A DNA stretch of 64,000 nt from Acholoe squamosa. Lineage: Eukaryota > Annelida > Polychaeta > Phyllodocida > Polynoidae. Made by a program: the position numbers and the translations under genes. The notes under the pieces are model-generated. The model was not told the DNA's origin and made no database searches. It was given only the letters and a program-made list of their open reading frames with translations. Shown here one piece after another: positions 35,542-47,274 of this stretch; position 1 is the stretch's first letter; the number at the start of each line of letters is the position of its first letter. Location: positions 25,053,495 to 25,117,494 of the forward strand of contig OX439048.1 of the NCBI GenBank assembly GCA_949317995.1. The letters are read 5' to 3'.

Positions 35542-35852
35542 CCCCTGGGTGGATCTCTTGTGACTGTTGTGTAGGGGGACGTGATGGCTTTACTATGATA
35601 AGGTTAGGGATTAACTGGATGTGCATTTCATGATCGACCATAAGTGAAGCAAAAGCTGGGCTGGCCATGATGCTATTATTTTATTCTCTCTGCTAATAAT
35701 TATGCAATTTAATAGCAATCAGGAGAAAACAGCACTAACAAAGGTCGTAGGATCTACTTTAGCATCAGCCTTAGGATGCTTAATTATAGAGGGACTCTGA
35801 GAACTGATGTGGTAGTTGCAGAGAATAACATCTGTGTCAGGTTTTGAGACTT

Positions 35853-36200
35853 CAGAGGCATAGGAAGCAAATCTTCATTGGGGGGGGCCTGGCGAGGTCA
35901 GCATCGCGACCACCTTGAATTGTCGGCTGATGCGTGATGGCGTCTATATATGCTTATTTAGAATTCATATAGAAAAGTGATTTTTGGTAAATTTTGGATC
36001 TGACTTTAGGCTCAGACCCCCATTCTCCCTATGACATCACCATAATAATCTAATTTGAGATGTAAAGTTTTAGCTTCTTTTCCATTGTGTTTATGAGTTC
36101 TTGGAAAATATTGGGGGGGGGGCCCAGACATATTCAGGCCCCACCTCCTTCACGATTGGGGGGCCCAGGCCCCCCTGGCCCCCCTTTTCCTACGCCCCTG
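35853..36200. mobile_element. CAGGGGCG-type MITE (hAT-like ends), 348 bp
   Basis: The left end CAGAGGCATAGGAAGC and the right end, reverse-complemented as CAGGGGCGTAGGAAAA, form short inverted repeats; G- and C-runs lie inside both ends. CAG-starting termini are typical of hAT elements. A clean 8-bp target duplication is not visible. No transposase. Confidence 0.65.
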
Positions 36201-36525
36201 GAATTTAAGTGTATAGTTAAAGAGCTAATGGCTTGAGGATAGTCCTATTCCCTCCATCGTAATCTGAATTACAGCCACACATTGCCATGTGATCGATCTA
36301 ATTTTATGTGTCATCAATGAAAGTATCCAAATTTTGGGTTCTCAGTTTCTATTATTTGTGGAGCTCCCTTTCCTCTATTTTCCTTTTATCAGTTGTAGGT
36401 TTACACTTCTGGAATATAAGTCCCTGTTTAACATTGTTTATTTTTTTTTACATTGATTAACTTTTCACTACCTACATACCGACTATCATTAGCTTTGTAA
36501 TAATGGAATAGCTACCATTAAGAGA

Positions 36526-37300
36526 GTTTATTATACACACCACTCACTACTGTCCAACATGTAGCCAGCCCCTTTTTTGGTATGTTTGAAGGCCAGGTAA
36601 TAGCTTTTCCAAATTGATGCAACCAGATAGAAGAGTGAACTGCGTTTCTGTTTTATGGCCTGTCACCAGCCATCAACCAACCCTACTAAATGGGAGTTTG
36701 ATGCATGGTCCTTTGATGTACAGGGATATTATATCATAATCAACTCTATGAATGTGTAAGAGGGTTCCCCATTTTATATTTCCCCAAGGGACCTGGCGCT
36801 TCTTTATCACCCTTAATGAAAGGCTTAGGTATCTGCTTCAAGGCATTATCTATATTTCTGTCTCACATGGAATGGTTATTATCTTACAAAAGCTTTGTCA
36901 TGCACTGACCTATTGACTGCTTGGTCTTGTATTCATGTAATGGGAATGAAGCAAATTGTCATACTTACTATTAGTACTGTTAATTGCTACAGTTACTATT
37001 GCTCCTAGATAAAAGGGCATGAGTAAAACTATTGTTGATGCACTGTTCTAATTCATGAGACCCTTTCTATGAAAATCTATAATTATATAATTATCTGCTA
37101 TATTACTATATAGGACTTAACCATACAATAATGTCAGGAAAGCACATAGAAAATTGAATGTTTGCAATGAAATAAGACATTCAAACAACCACGTCAGAAC
37201 CCCTACTAAAACATCAATCAAGGTCACCTTATTGAATTGCGAGCTCATATCTTGGAGAAGGCCTGTTTTGTCCACAATCCCAGAACTGCAAGATAACAAT
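36526..37300. repeat. Tandem segmental duplication, block Y part a, copy 2
   Basis: Second copy of 23155-23985, in the same order and orientation. Confidence 0.85.
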
Positions 37301-37408
37301 GCTTCTCTAAAGGTCATAATCCCATTGATACCCCAGGGGAGCTCCTTCCCCCTGCTGACATTGCTCCTTCAGGTTCAATGGATTTATAATTCTGACTAGG
37401 GACTCGAT

Positions 37409-38070
37409 TACTGCCCAAGGGTCGGAACCACTGCAGACTTATAGACAGTAACTATTGGAAGTATACCTAAGGGGCACCATCGAGAGGTTTTTTCTATTTG
37501 AGTAATGTTTGTAGGGATGTAGAGAGTGTATATATAGAGCTCCTTTATGACTGCAGTAATGATGTTTGTACTGCCCAGGAGGCCCTTTGAATTGCTCTTG
37601 ATAACCTCTGATTTCTTCACAATTATTTTGAGTACATGGCATCTGCGTTATAGTTCATGAGTTGTATATCTGAGTAAATAGGTGAGTTGGTCTCAAGCCT
37701 AAAATGGTCTCTGAGCTATACGGAATTTGGAGAACTTTTAAACATGACATTGAAATATTGTCACACTTTTTGTCTTTATAAACATACTGTTTTTAAGGAC
37801 CTTGTGTATGATAATACATAATAACTATCAGTGGGGGTGCCATATGATTTGGGATGAGTAGTAGAGTGGGGATGTAGCCATAATGTTATGGCCAAGTAAG
37901 CACCAAGTATTTGGTAAAAAGGCTTGGAGCTTTTCTGACATCACTTAAGTATCAAGCAGCTCATATCGATTTCATAAAATACTTTCAGGGTGTCTCCAGG
38001 TTACTATGTTTAGTATCTCTGCTTGCAGTAAGTAAAGTAAGTTTATCTTGATAGAAAATAGGAATATATA
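37409..38070. repeat. Tandem segmental duplication, block Y parts b and c, copy 2
   Basis: Second copy of 25030-25484 joined directly, through one GTAGC at about 37866, to the copy of 26208-26385. Confidence 0.87.
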
Positions 38071-38088
38071 GACAAAGGTGCACGAGAA

Positions 38089-38153
38089 TTGGTCAGCACT
38101 GAGGGTTATCACACTCGGCTTCGCCTCGTGTGATAACCCTCAGTGCTGACCAA
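38089..38153. repeat. Perfect 26-bp-arm hairpin
   Basis: TTGGTCAGCACTGAGGGTTA followed by TCACAC (38089-38114) is exactly mirrored at 38128-38153, with a 13-base loop TCGGCTTCGCCTC. The perfect pairing implies recent origin or constraint. Its GGGTTATCACAC word recurs in the related segments at about 38265 and 45788. Confidence 0.9.
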
Positions 38154-38431
38154 GTTAATTTAGTCAGATATGTTCAAAATTCGATTTATTTGGCATTAGA
38201 AATGATTTTATCATCAGTTATTTGACCGTTTTGGATGTTTTCCCAGGGAGTGTGATACGGGGAAGGGTTATCACACTGTAGGGTGTGATAGAGTTTCTTG
38301 GTTAAGCCTATGGGGCTCTCGTATTCAACTTGAGATAAACTAGAAACTCTGTGGGTGGAAGCGAGAGATATAGGCAGCAGTCCTGAAATAAATGTTTCTT
38401 GAATGGTAGCTACTGATTTACTAGTGGCAAT
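38154..38431. repeat. Segment with GGTTATCACAC hairpin, related to 45776-45842
   Basis: At 38265-38340 a small hairpin (TATCACAC ... GTGTGATA) is followed by TTCTTGGTTAA and ACTTGAGATAAA; the same order occurs at 45786-45840. An 82-codon minus-strand frame here translates part of this repeat, so I do not call it a gene. Confidence 0.55.
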
Positions 38432-39925
38432 CATAGGGGTATCTATTGATGGTTAATGCTTGGTCTATTGGGAGCACACTTTGTCATACCAAACTGGCAT
38501 TCTCTATCTCTCTTTATTAATCAGGTATACCAAATGAAGACTTTCAGATCACATTGATTCTCAGGTTCTAAAATTTCACGTTCTTAGGCCCACTATTATT
38601 GTACCCATGATAATAAAAGAACTTCAAAGACAAGTTTATTAAAAAGCTAGGTATCGTATTGATAAGAATGTTGTGCATATTCCCCTAAACCTACTTTGAT
38701 TTAATAGAAATCACCATTGTTTTTCTGGGGACCAGATAAATGTTTCAGTCATCATCCAGCCAGATTTCCCCTCCCAAATCCTCCATAAAATAGGAGGATA
38801 TTGAGCCTCATTAGTAAGAGTGCACTCAATAAGTGTTTATTACCAGCATTAATTCATTTTAATGACCATAAACAAAGAATGCTGATTCCTCATGATGGAT
38901 GCACTGGTGACTAATGTGTAGAGGGAGACTTGAGCTCTAGTCTGATAAAGCTAAGGTTTATCTTCTGGGTGTGCTGTTAAGAATTAACTTTGAGTGGAGC
39001 CAAATTTGGGCATGCTTTGGTACCATGTGTCGCTGCTATTTTATGTTCCCAGCCAATATGCAAATCAGTAGCAATTAGGAGAAAGGCATCACTCACAATA
39101 AGCCCCACTTAAGCAGCAGCTTTGGGATGCCTCATTATGGGGACTCTTTGGAATGTAATGTGATAGTTCCGTGATTTGATGTCTCTATTTCACTGGGTAA
39201 TTGCTGTATCGACACCAAGAGCTAAGAGGCCTGGTAATAGGTTAACAAAGCATGCATGAAATACCTCATGATAACCTGCCTTCAAACACCACAGAATTTA
39301 AGGAGATTCATATAAATAGCCTCCAAATAGAAGGCCAATATGATGACTTTTTTGTAGTAAAAAGATGTTCCATCTTCTTGCTGGGCACACTTTCTATGCA
39401 TCACCAAAATTTGCTAAACATAGGTTCAGACAATTTATGTTTGTAAACTATCAACATCTTGGACTAGTACATTGTAATTTATTCTACGACCTATTCAACA
39501 GACTCCTGAATAGAATCCAATATAATCCCACATTTGGCACTGGCAACATGGGATGAATGCCTATTTGTACCAGGTGCCAGATTTTTAAATCATATGCTTC
39601 GTAGGCTCTATAACAATGAGCTTTCCACTGTGTTGCCCGCCAATATCCATCAAGCAATTCAGCTGAAAGAGAGTTTGATGTACATCTATCTATTAAAGAT
39701 GGGTAATATATCCTAATCAGGTCAATTTAATGTGAAAGTGGTGGAACCCTTTATTATGCTATCCCTGGAGCAGCCACATCGTTGTAGCCAACACTTAATT
39801 AGAGTATCAAACATGCAGACTGTCTTCAATTTACCATGTCTTTTCCTAGTGACAGCTGTATTGTCTTATATTTCTTTCTTATTCTTCATATGAGGATATT
39901 ATCATTTTATTCACCCACTGCTATA
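38432..39925. repeat. Tandem segmental duplication, block Z copy 2
   Basis: Second copy of 30092-31675. Ends at about the same point, near the shared TTATTCACC. Confidence 0.88.
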
Positions 39926-40902
39926 GATGTACAACCACTTTGTATTCGCGTGGATAGGTTTTGCCCTTATCTGTAGAGCTAATACTAATTAGGCTAAGAT
40001 CATCCCATCGATCCCATCTGTAATTCCTTTAATTCCTACCGTCAGGTATGTAATTAATCTTGTCTCACAGATACCAAGCTCTACATTGCATAACCTGTGC
40101 AGTTCACAAGAGTCTTAGTTAACATCACAAGTGTTAGTTAACAGTATATATATATGTGCCACCCTATCACACATTAAACTTGTACATTGGTGGTGGTGTA
40201 TTTAACTTACAACTAGCATAGTATACGTGTGTGATATTGTCCGTAGCCTCCTGTGCAATGTCAGAAGTCAGAAGTGCACATCAGAAGTATGGTGAAATGG
40301 TGGTTTTTAGAAGATGCCTCTGCTTGGAATGAATATAATTATGTTACTGGTTAACTAGACGGTTGTACATTCACAGATCAGGGTACATAGTCTACATTCT
40401 GCAACCAGCACCAAGTCATCTGCATCTGGCTCTATCCTCCAGGGTCTCATAATTCTTGATAACAGAAATATACGTGCCTTTAGCATTGCGAATAGAGGGG
40501 GTGGTGAATAAAACAGTAAATCAATGGTAAAGTAAACCTATTACCACACAGTCTGCTGCCAACAATATCCCAACTTATGTTTTCCTGCATCACCAGTATT
40601 GTAAGTTGTAACATTAATATGTAACAACAACAAAGAGGAAATATGTGTGCCCTGTATTCAGGTAAATATTTGACCACAAATCTACACTCATAGTTATATG
40701 TTTTATTTTTTTCATGATTCTAGAGCAACCAGAATCCAGCCTGATCATTTCATTCCGTATCAGATATTAAATGAGCAGCACATATTCACAAAGTCAAATA
40801 ATTATTGTGAACTCTAAAGGATGCTTCAATGGGGAAATAGATAATATTCCTGATTCCAACTGATGTGCGGTCAGAGCAGGAACGGTACACATTTTATTTG
40901 TT
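39926..40902. other. Unassigned non-coding stretch
   Basis: No gene recognised. Lies to the right of the tandem duplication. Confidence 0.4.
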
Positions 40903-40913
40903 AATCAATAGGG

Positions 40914-41091
40914 AGTGAGTGAGTAATAGAGGTTTAACGCCATTTCGACAGCTAAGGTCATATTCATGGTGAGAACTACATTATACAATTTCACAAAGGA
41001 ATGTGTCAGTGCCCGCGCATGTGCACCACACACATCCCGAGGGATAGGAAAGAGGAGATACAGACCCTTTTAAGTGGGCTAGGGAGGCCCG
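40914..41091 (+). mobile_element. GTGAGT-headed dispersed repeat, copy 2, with 10-11-bp target duplication
   Basis: Full-length match to 35354-35541, from AGTGAGTGAGTAATAGAGG to GGGCTAGGGAGGCCCG. AATCAATAGGG flanks it at 40903-40913 and 41092-41102. Two copies with identical termini and target duplications of the same length define the element ends well. Confidence 0.88.
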
Positions 41092-41102
41092 AATCAATAG
41101 GG

Positions 41103-41954
41103 AACATATCTGGATTTAATCAACTATTCCCATTGTTTAAATGTATAGGAACACAGGTGTTGTTAGGCCACACCACAACATGAGGTGCATAATGGTTTAT
41201 GCATTACATGTATTGCTACAATCATAGAAGAAATTGACAGATCAGCCTGTCCCAGAAGGCAGTAGGCCTACCGATGCTGATCTTAAAAAGACCTGTCCCT
41301 CTATGATATCATACCTAAATGGAGTCAACAAGTCCAAATGCATTTTTTTGGTGTGTGAGAGAGGCATTGTAAGACTAAATCTATGAATCTCACAATTTCT
41401 ATCCCAAGTTAACACATCGACCAATACATGAGAATCCCTTCAATGTCCATATAGATTCAGTGTTGTAGTATATAACATCGCTTTCAAACTATCCTATTTT
41501 GTTGGACACGGAATGATTGCATTGGATACCTAGAGCTATCCAGATACAACTGCTATATAAATAAAGGCGTGTGCAGCCGAGGCGTTTGGGGTACAGTTTT
41601 CTAACTATATCCAGTGCATTATGGGTAGGGGTGACCTTAAAAGCTAACTACACACCCTGAGCTGTTTGCCTCAACCCCTTTCCACCCCAGCCAGGTCTGG
41701 CTAGGTACCAGTCCCTAACTATGCTTGGGAGTATACTAAGTTGACTCACGGATCAACATTGACCCACATGGGGAAGACCAATAGGGGGTGGCCTTACAAA
41801 CCAGCATTGATCCCTTGGCCATACTCTGAACGCACTGAGTGTGAATGCGATGCAAACCAAATGGTACCAGCAGTGTACATTATATCTTATTTGGAATTGC
41901 AGATCTGTCTATTCATATTTGTATTTTACGACATCAAATCATGCGGGCTTGTTA
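41103..41954. other. Unassigned non-coding stretch
   Basis: No gene recognised. Contains a 76-codon plus-strand frame (41741-41971) with no motif. Confidence 0.4.
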
Positions 41955-43100
41955 TTCATGTTGACCCATAATCCCCTCCATACTCTTGATACCATTTTCA
42001 ACTATAGCGAGCAAAGTATTTCCATACAGCCTTAATTGAATTGTGGGCTGTATGCTATAGGGGCCCCTTTATTTAGGATTAGGCTATAAATGGATGGTGG
42101 ATCTAGCTCTCCAACCTGTGTAGGATGACTTGGGGGAGGTGTTAGTTAGCTTAGGGTGTGACCATAGCCACCTGTGTTCACATTCAGATCTACTCTATTG
42201 ACTATGCCCTGCCTCGCATACACATAGGTTTGTCTCCTTGAATATAACAATTATTCCAGTGATGTGTGAGGAAATAAACATACACAGACTCAGCTCATGT
42301 CTGAAGTGGCTGAACATTGCTCTGGTCTACAATTCCATGCCAGACTTGGGGGAATTTTCAGTTGGATTATTCATGACAGGGAGACAATGACTGGGTAATT
42401 TCCTGGCATACTCTGAAATGGGACAACATCCGTTATAGCCACAAATGAACTGTGGCAGCTAACAAATCAAAACAAAATGACACGGACTCGATCATGACTG
42501 AATCATAGCCTTTTGACTGACTCACGAATGACAAAGGGGCAGTATCAATAGGGTTGTTTTTTTTCTAGTTCTTTTAGAGCTTGAAGTAAGTTCAGACCAT
42601 TGGTTACTACTTTTCCTGAATGTATTCGGCCAAGCGCTGCATGTCATCATGACCTCATAACTCCATTTGCACATAAAGATGGAATACAGTATTCCTTTAA
42701 CATCCATAGGGTAAGCTTAACAATCCATGCAGTGTCAGAGGCTACTCACCCCTTCCTGAGCTAAGCTAATGGCGTCAATTCCACATATCCCACATAAAAC
42801 TCCTGTGTATTTTCCATGGGGGTATACATAGATAACCAAAATCATCTCTTTCCCTCTATATTGCCAACATTCTACTGTCAGTGCTCGCTTTACAAATATC
42901 AGTTTACCAATACCTGTGGCAAACTGAAACTCTCACTTATATCCAAGCCACTGAAACAGGACTCATGACTACACCCATTTCTCCTTGTACTGATGGAACT
43001 ACTCCTACTAATCATTTAATTTCTTTTCTATGTCATCCCTCTCAGCGTCCTGTCAAAATAACAGTATGGCAGTTGCTGTTATTCATTCGTTATTCATGGT
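41955..43100. repeat. Duplicated block R, copy 1
   Basis: Shares an ordered series of words with 61790-62560: CTTAATTGAATT, a TGGATG-TGG-ATCT stretch, AGGGTGTGACCA, GACCATGCCCTGC/GACTATGCCCTGC, TAATGGCGTCA-TTCC, TTTACCAATACCTG/TCTGCCAATACCTG and ACATCCAGACC/ATATCCAAGCC. It is highly diverged, and no reading frame is conserved. Confidence 0.6.
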
Positions 43101-43329
43101 CCTTGTCATTGTGAATGCAGTACTCGCTACTCTCTCTTCATAAACCTTACAGACTGACTGCAAAAAAAAAGGAATAGATAATACTACAGTTAATATGACA
43201 TTCAGAAAGAAAATACCCTCATAAGCAGGAATCTTTGGCAATCTTCATCCTAAGTCCTCTCAGAAAGTAAATGATCTCTTGTATCTACTCCCGCAAGACA
43301 CTGCCCCTGAAGCAATAGATAATAGGGCA

Positions 43330-43375
43330 ACCACTCTGAATGTAGAGGTGGTTGTCCTATTGCCCTTTGGATGTG
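43330..43375. repeat. Short hairpin
   Basis: ATAGGGCAACCACTCT and GAGGTGGTTGTCCTAT pair with few mismatches across a 7-base loop. It could be a MITE remnant; no termini seen. Confidence 0.5.
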
Positions 43376-43486
43376 TTCAGCTTTCATTTAAGACGAACAC
43401 ATGACGAGAACTGGTAAAAGGTTTATGGCTATTGGCAATATGAACATTGAAATTTGATATCAGCTATCCTATTACGACCATCATAT

Positions 43487-43488
<2 letters not shown>

Positions 43489-43557
<69 letters not shown>
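43489..43557. repeat. (AT)n microsatellite
   Basis: Uninterrupted AT repeat of about 69 bases. Open frames on both strands here that translate to Tyr-Ile runs are artefacts. Confidence 0.98.
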
Positions 43558-43559
<2 letters not shown>

Positions 43560-43734
43560 CTATAATTACAAGGACTACCACTATATAGGTCAACCTCTTT
43601 GCACAAATTGCCTTTTCTACACTTGCCAATGTTTTCCAAGCCTGATAGGTAAGATAGGAACATGTAGGTATATGATAATGTAGCTGCAGGTAGGATAGGA
43701 CCATGTAGGTGTATGATAACGTAGCTACAAGTGG

Positions 43735-44036
43735 GTATATGATAACAAAGATAGGGATCTAAGGAAAATGGATAGGGCAATGTGGGTACAAACAACAGTG
43801 GTACATTGTAACATATCTTCAAGTGTGTAGGTGTCATGTATGATACATATATAGTATATCTACAGATGTGTAGGTGTGTAGGTGTCATGTATGATACATA
43901 AATTATATCTACAGGTGTGTAGGTGTCATGTATAATACATATAATATATCTACAGGTGTGTATGTGTCATGTACGATACAAAGATTATATCTACAGGTGT
44001 GTAGGGGCCATGTATGATACATATAATATGTGATGC
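43735..44036. repeat. 41-bp minisatellite, first segment, with leader
   Basis: A leader (GATAGGGATCTAAGGAAAAT ... ACATTGTAACATATCTTCAA) is followed by about five copies of a 41-bp unit near TATCTACAGGTGTGTAGGTG + TCATGTATGATACATATAAT. The leader and first units recur at 45396-45530. Confidence 0.9.
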
Positions 44037-44654
44037 ATCATGACCAAATCAGGCCCATCTCGCCCCTCATAGACCAGAGATAACGAGGTCAAAAGGTGGA
44101 AAATGCTAATACTACTCATTTTGAGCTTTTTGGATGTCTGCTTTCATTATGTTCACTTTTATTTGCCTAAAGGATAAATGTGAAAAATCAGTAGAAATGA
44201 TGAAAATTGCACAATTTGATAATTGTCACTAATTTATGGCTGGCAATTTTTTGCCGGTATATTTACAATATAATTGCAATGTCTTGCAATAAAAAAAAAA
44301 TAAAGAAAGGAACAGATATTAATATATACATGTAGCTTTACATTTTCTCTTTTAAATTCTCTTTAAATACCAGCATGACTTGGCTTGTAGGTAGAACATA
44401 CAGTATAGACCCTGATACAAATGAGCCTTCTTTTTTTCTGTATAAGTATACAGTGATAAAAAGGGATATATTGAAGCTTAATTCCTCGGAACGAATGCTG
44501 GCAACCTAATAATTTTGAAAATTCATCAGAAATCAATAAATAAAGATATTTTGATGATATAAAAAGTATTCTGCAGCTCTTCATTTACTCTATGTGAACA
44601 GAGTATAGCCCTGAAATCCATTTTCCCGACATGTGGCTGATTAGGTAAGGATGC
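44037..44654. other. Non-satellite spacer between minisatellite segments
   Basis: A+T-rich unique-looking sequence of about 620 bases with no gene recognised. Confidence 0.5.
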
Positions 44655-44771
44655 ATCACATATATCTACAGGTGTGTAGGTGTTATTTATGATACATATA
44701 GTATATCTACAGATGTGTAGGTGTCATGTACGATACATATGAAATATCTACAGGTGTGTAGGTGTAATGTA

Positions 44772-44818
<47 letters not shown>

Positions 44819-45170
44819 CTACAGGTGTATAGGTGTCATGTATGATACATAAATTATATTTACAGGTGTGTAGGTGTTATGTATGATACATATAGTATAT
44901 CTACAGATGTGTAGGTGTCATGTACGATACATATGATATATCTACAGGTGTGTAGGTATTATGTATGATACATATAGTATATCTACAGATGTGTAGGTGT
45001 TATGTATGATACATATAGTATATCTACAGATGTGTAGGTGTCATGTACGATACATATGATATATCTACAGGTGTGTAGGTATTATGTATGATACATATAG
45101 TATATCTACAGATGTGTAGGTGTCATGTATGATACATCTGATATATCTACAGGTGTGTAGGTGTTATGTA

Positions 45171-45229
<59 letters not shown>

Positions 45230-45775
45230 CTACAGGTGTGTAGGTGTCATGTACAATACATATAATATACCTACAGATGTGTAGGTGTCATGTATGATAC
45301 ATAGATTATATCTACAGATGTGCAGGTGCCATGTATGATACATACAATATATCTACAGGTGTGTAGGTGTCATGTACAATACATATAATACATGGTAACT
45401 AAGATAGGGATCTAAGGAAAATGGTAGGGCAATGTGGGTACAAAGCAACGGTGGTACATTGTAACATATCTTCAAGTGTGTAGGTGTCATGTATGATACA
45501 TATATAGTATATCTACAGATGTGTAGGTGTCATGTATTATACCTAGGTTATATCTACAGATGTGTAGTTATCATGTATGATACATATGGTATATCTATAG
45601 GTGTTTAGGTGTCATGTACAATACATAAAATATATCTACAGATGTGTAGGTACCATATATGATACATATAATATATCTACAGGTGTGTAGGTGTCATGTA
45701 TGGTACATAGATTATATCTACAGGTGTGTAGGTGTCATGTATGATACATGTAGTATATCTACAGGTATGTATGTG
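44655..45775. repeat. 41-bp minisatellite, second segment, with (AT)n tracts
   Basis: About 25 copies of the 41-bp TATCTACAGGTGTGTAGGTG-type unit. Pure (AT)n expansions at about 44777-44812 and 45174-45223 grow out of the ATACATATAATATATC part of the unit. A second copy of the leader interrupts the array at 45396-45470. Confidence 0.93.
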
Positions 45776-45842
45776 TGATGAAAAGGGTTATCACACTGGT
45801 CGGTGTGATACAGAGGTTCTTGGTTAAACTTGAGATAAATAC
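45776..45842. repeat. GGTTATCACAC hairpin segment, copy at 45.8 kb
   Basis: AAGGGTTATCACACTGG ... GGTGTGATA followed by TTCTTGGTTAA and ACTTGAGATAAA, as at 38262-38340. Confidence 0.6.
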
Positions 45843-46145
45843 CAGTAAACATCAGTTTGTGGTACATACTACCAGTAAATGTCATATTGTGATATATGGT
45901 ACCAGTGCAAGCCATATTGTGGTATATGGTCCCAGTACACATTATATTGTGATATATGGTGCCAGAACATGTCATATGATGATACAGGCTACCAGTAAGT
46001 GTTATATTGTGTTATATGGTCCTAGTACATGTTATAGTGTGATATATGGTACGAGTACACGTTATATTGTATGACACATTATGATAGATATTACCAATAC
46101 ATGCCATATTGTGGTTTATGGTGCCAGTACACATCATTTTGTGAT
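45843..46145. repeat. 30-bp minisatellite
   Basis: About ten degenerate copies of a unit near ACCAGTACATGTCATATTGT + GATATATGGT. A tail of the same repeat continues at about 46220-46290. Confidence 0.85.
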
Positions 46146-46151
46146 ATATGC

Positions 46152-46217
46152 AGTGAATAGTGAGTAATAGATGTTTAATGACCTCTCGGCACATAAGGTC
46201 ATATACATGGCATGAGT
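46152..46217 (+). mobile_element. GTGAGT-headed dispersed repeat, truncated diverged copy
   Basis: AGTGAATAGTGAGTAATAGA, GTTTAATGACC and CATAAGGTCATATACATGG match the first third of the elements at 35354 and 40914. It lies within the 30-bp repeat, and the 3' part is missing. Confidence 0.7.
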
Positions 46218-46799
46218 TATATGGTAACAGTACACAATAGTAGTAATATATGGTACAGTTAAATGTCATATGGGGATACATGGTCCCCATATGACATGTA
46301 CTAAACTTATAAGTCACCAAAGTCAATGTGTGACATGGTAGTTTTGAAGCAATGATATCTTCTTCTTTGGTGTCTACAGGTGATATTTCACCTAAGTTTC
46401 ACCTCAACTGGATTATCAAGTACAATCATAGTGAGAGAAAAAAACATCCCCAGTAAATTCTGACTGTAAAGTGTGGGACTGGATTATCATAGACTGGATT
46501 GTATTGACCTGACTGTACCAGTACATGTTATTTTGTGATCCATGATACTAATACATTAAATATACAAGGGGTCAATGGTTAGGAGATTATGTTAAGGATT
46601 CAATTGAAAATTTAGATCTAAGATCTATGATCAAGAGGCCCGTGTTAAGGATGCAATTGAGAGGATTGAATTTAGGATCTGTCATCTATGATCAAGATAT
46701 TAGGATTTCGTATTTAAATTTGACGATCAATTCTGAGTTTAATATCAATTCTAAAAGCAGTTAAATTGCAGTGCGTTTCCCGGATTAGAAATTTATCCC

Positions 46800-47060
46800 A
46801 TATTTTCGGCAAAGTAAACACAGCAAAGCTGTAATGCCGTGCATATTCATATCATGTTCTAAGAAGTATAGAATTGATTTACAATATTTTTAATATGATC
46901 TTAGATCAAAATTTTCAGAACAAATATTATTTTAATACGGAATATAAAAGCCCTTCATATGTTGTGTGTTTTGCAATTTATTAATCTATAACATACTTTC
47001 AGGAAAGTAAACACAGCAATGCTGTAATGCCGTGCATATTCCTATTATGATCCAAGGAAA
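46800..47060. repeat. Diverged tandem duplication, about 193-bp period
   Basis: AAAGTAAACACAGCAA-GCTGTAATGCCGTGCATATTC occurs near 46811 and again near 47004, with related flanks. Confidence 0.75.
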
Positions 47061-47106
47061 AAAGATCATTATATATGAACTCTATGGCCTTTGGAATGGA
47101 CCTATA

Positions 47107-47268
47107 CTTAAATATATGCTCTGATTGTGGTGCTTCCTCGCTGTCCATGTAAAATCCTGTCCCATTGCTATAGTATGGAGTAAACCTATGCCTGGATTAA
47201 AATATGCAAATAAGGAATATGTGTGAGGGTTGGGAGTAGTGTGGTGGTGGTATTGGTGGTGGTGGTGT
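47107..47268. repeat. Left arm of the inverted repeat bracketing the satellite domain
   Basis: CTTAAATATATGCTC, GTGGTGCTTCCTCGCTGTCC, ATGTAAAATCCT and CCTGGATTAAAATATGCAAA, then a TGG-rich stretch. The reverse complement of all these, in reversed order, is at 52255-52418. Confidence 0.82.
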
Positions 47269-47274
47269 CACAAT

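Noticed and set aside
25027-37620. A 69-70-codon minus-strand frame open in both copies of block Y (25027-25236 and 37408-37620), which at first looks like a conserved small protein
   Set aside because: Comparing codons by hand, substitutions fall about equally on positions 1 and 2 (around seven each) and less often on position 3 (around four), with an indel that locally shifts frame. That is the opposite of purifying selection on protein; the frame is open by chance in a recent duplicate.
43429-43888. Open frames rich in Tyr-Ile runs
   Set aside because: Translation of the (AT)n microsatellite and the neighbouring 41-bp repeats.
38186-45975. Shared peptide words (LYHT-QCDNP) in minus-strand frames at 38186-38434 and 45718-45975
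   Set aside because: Explained by the GGTTATCACAC hairpin repeat common to both places; the frames diverge outside it.
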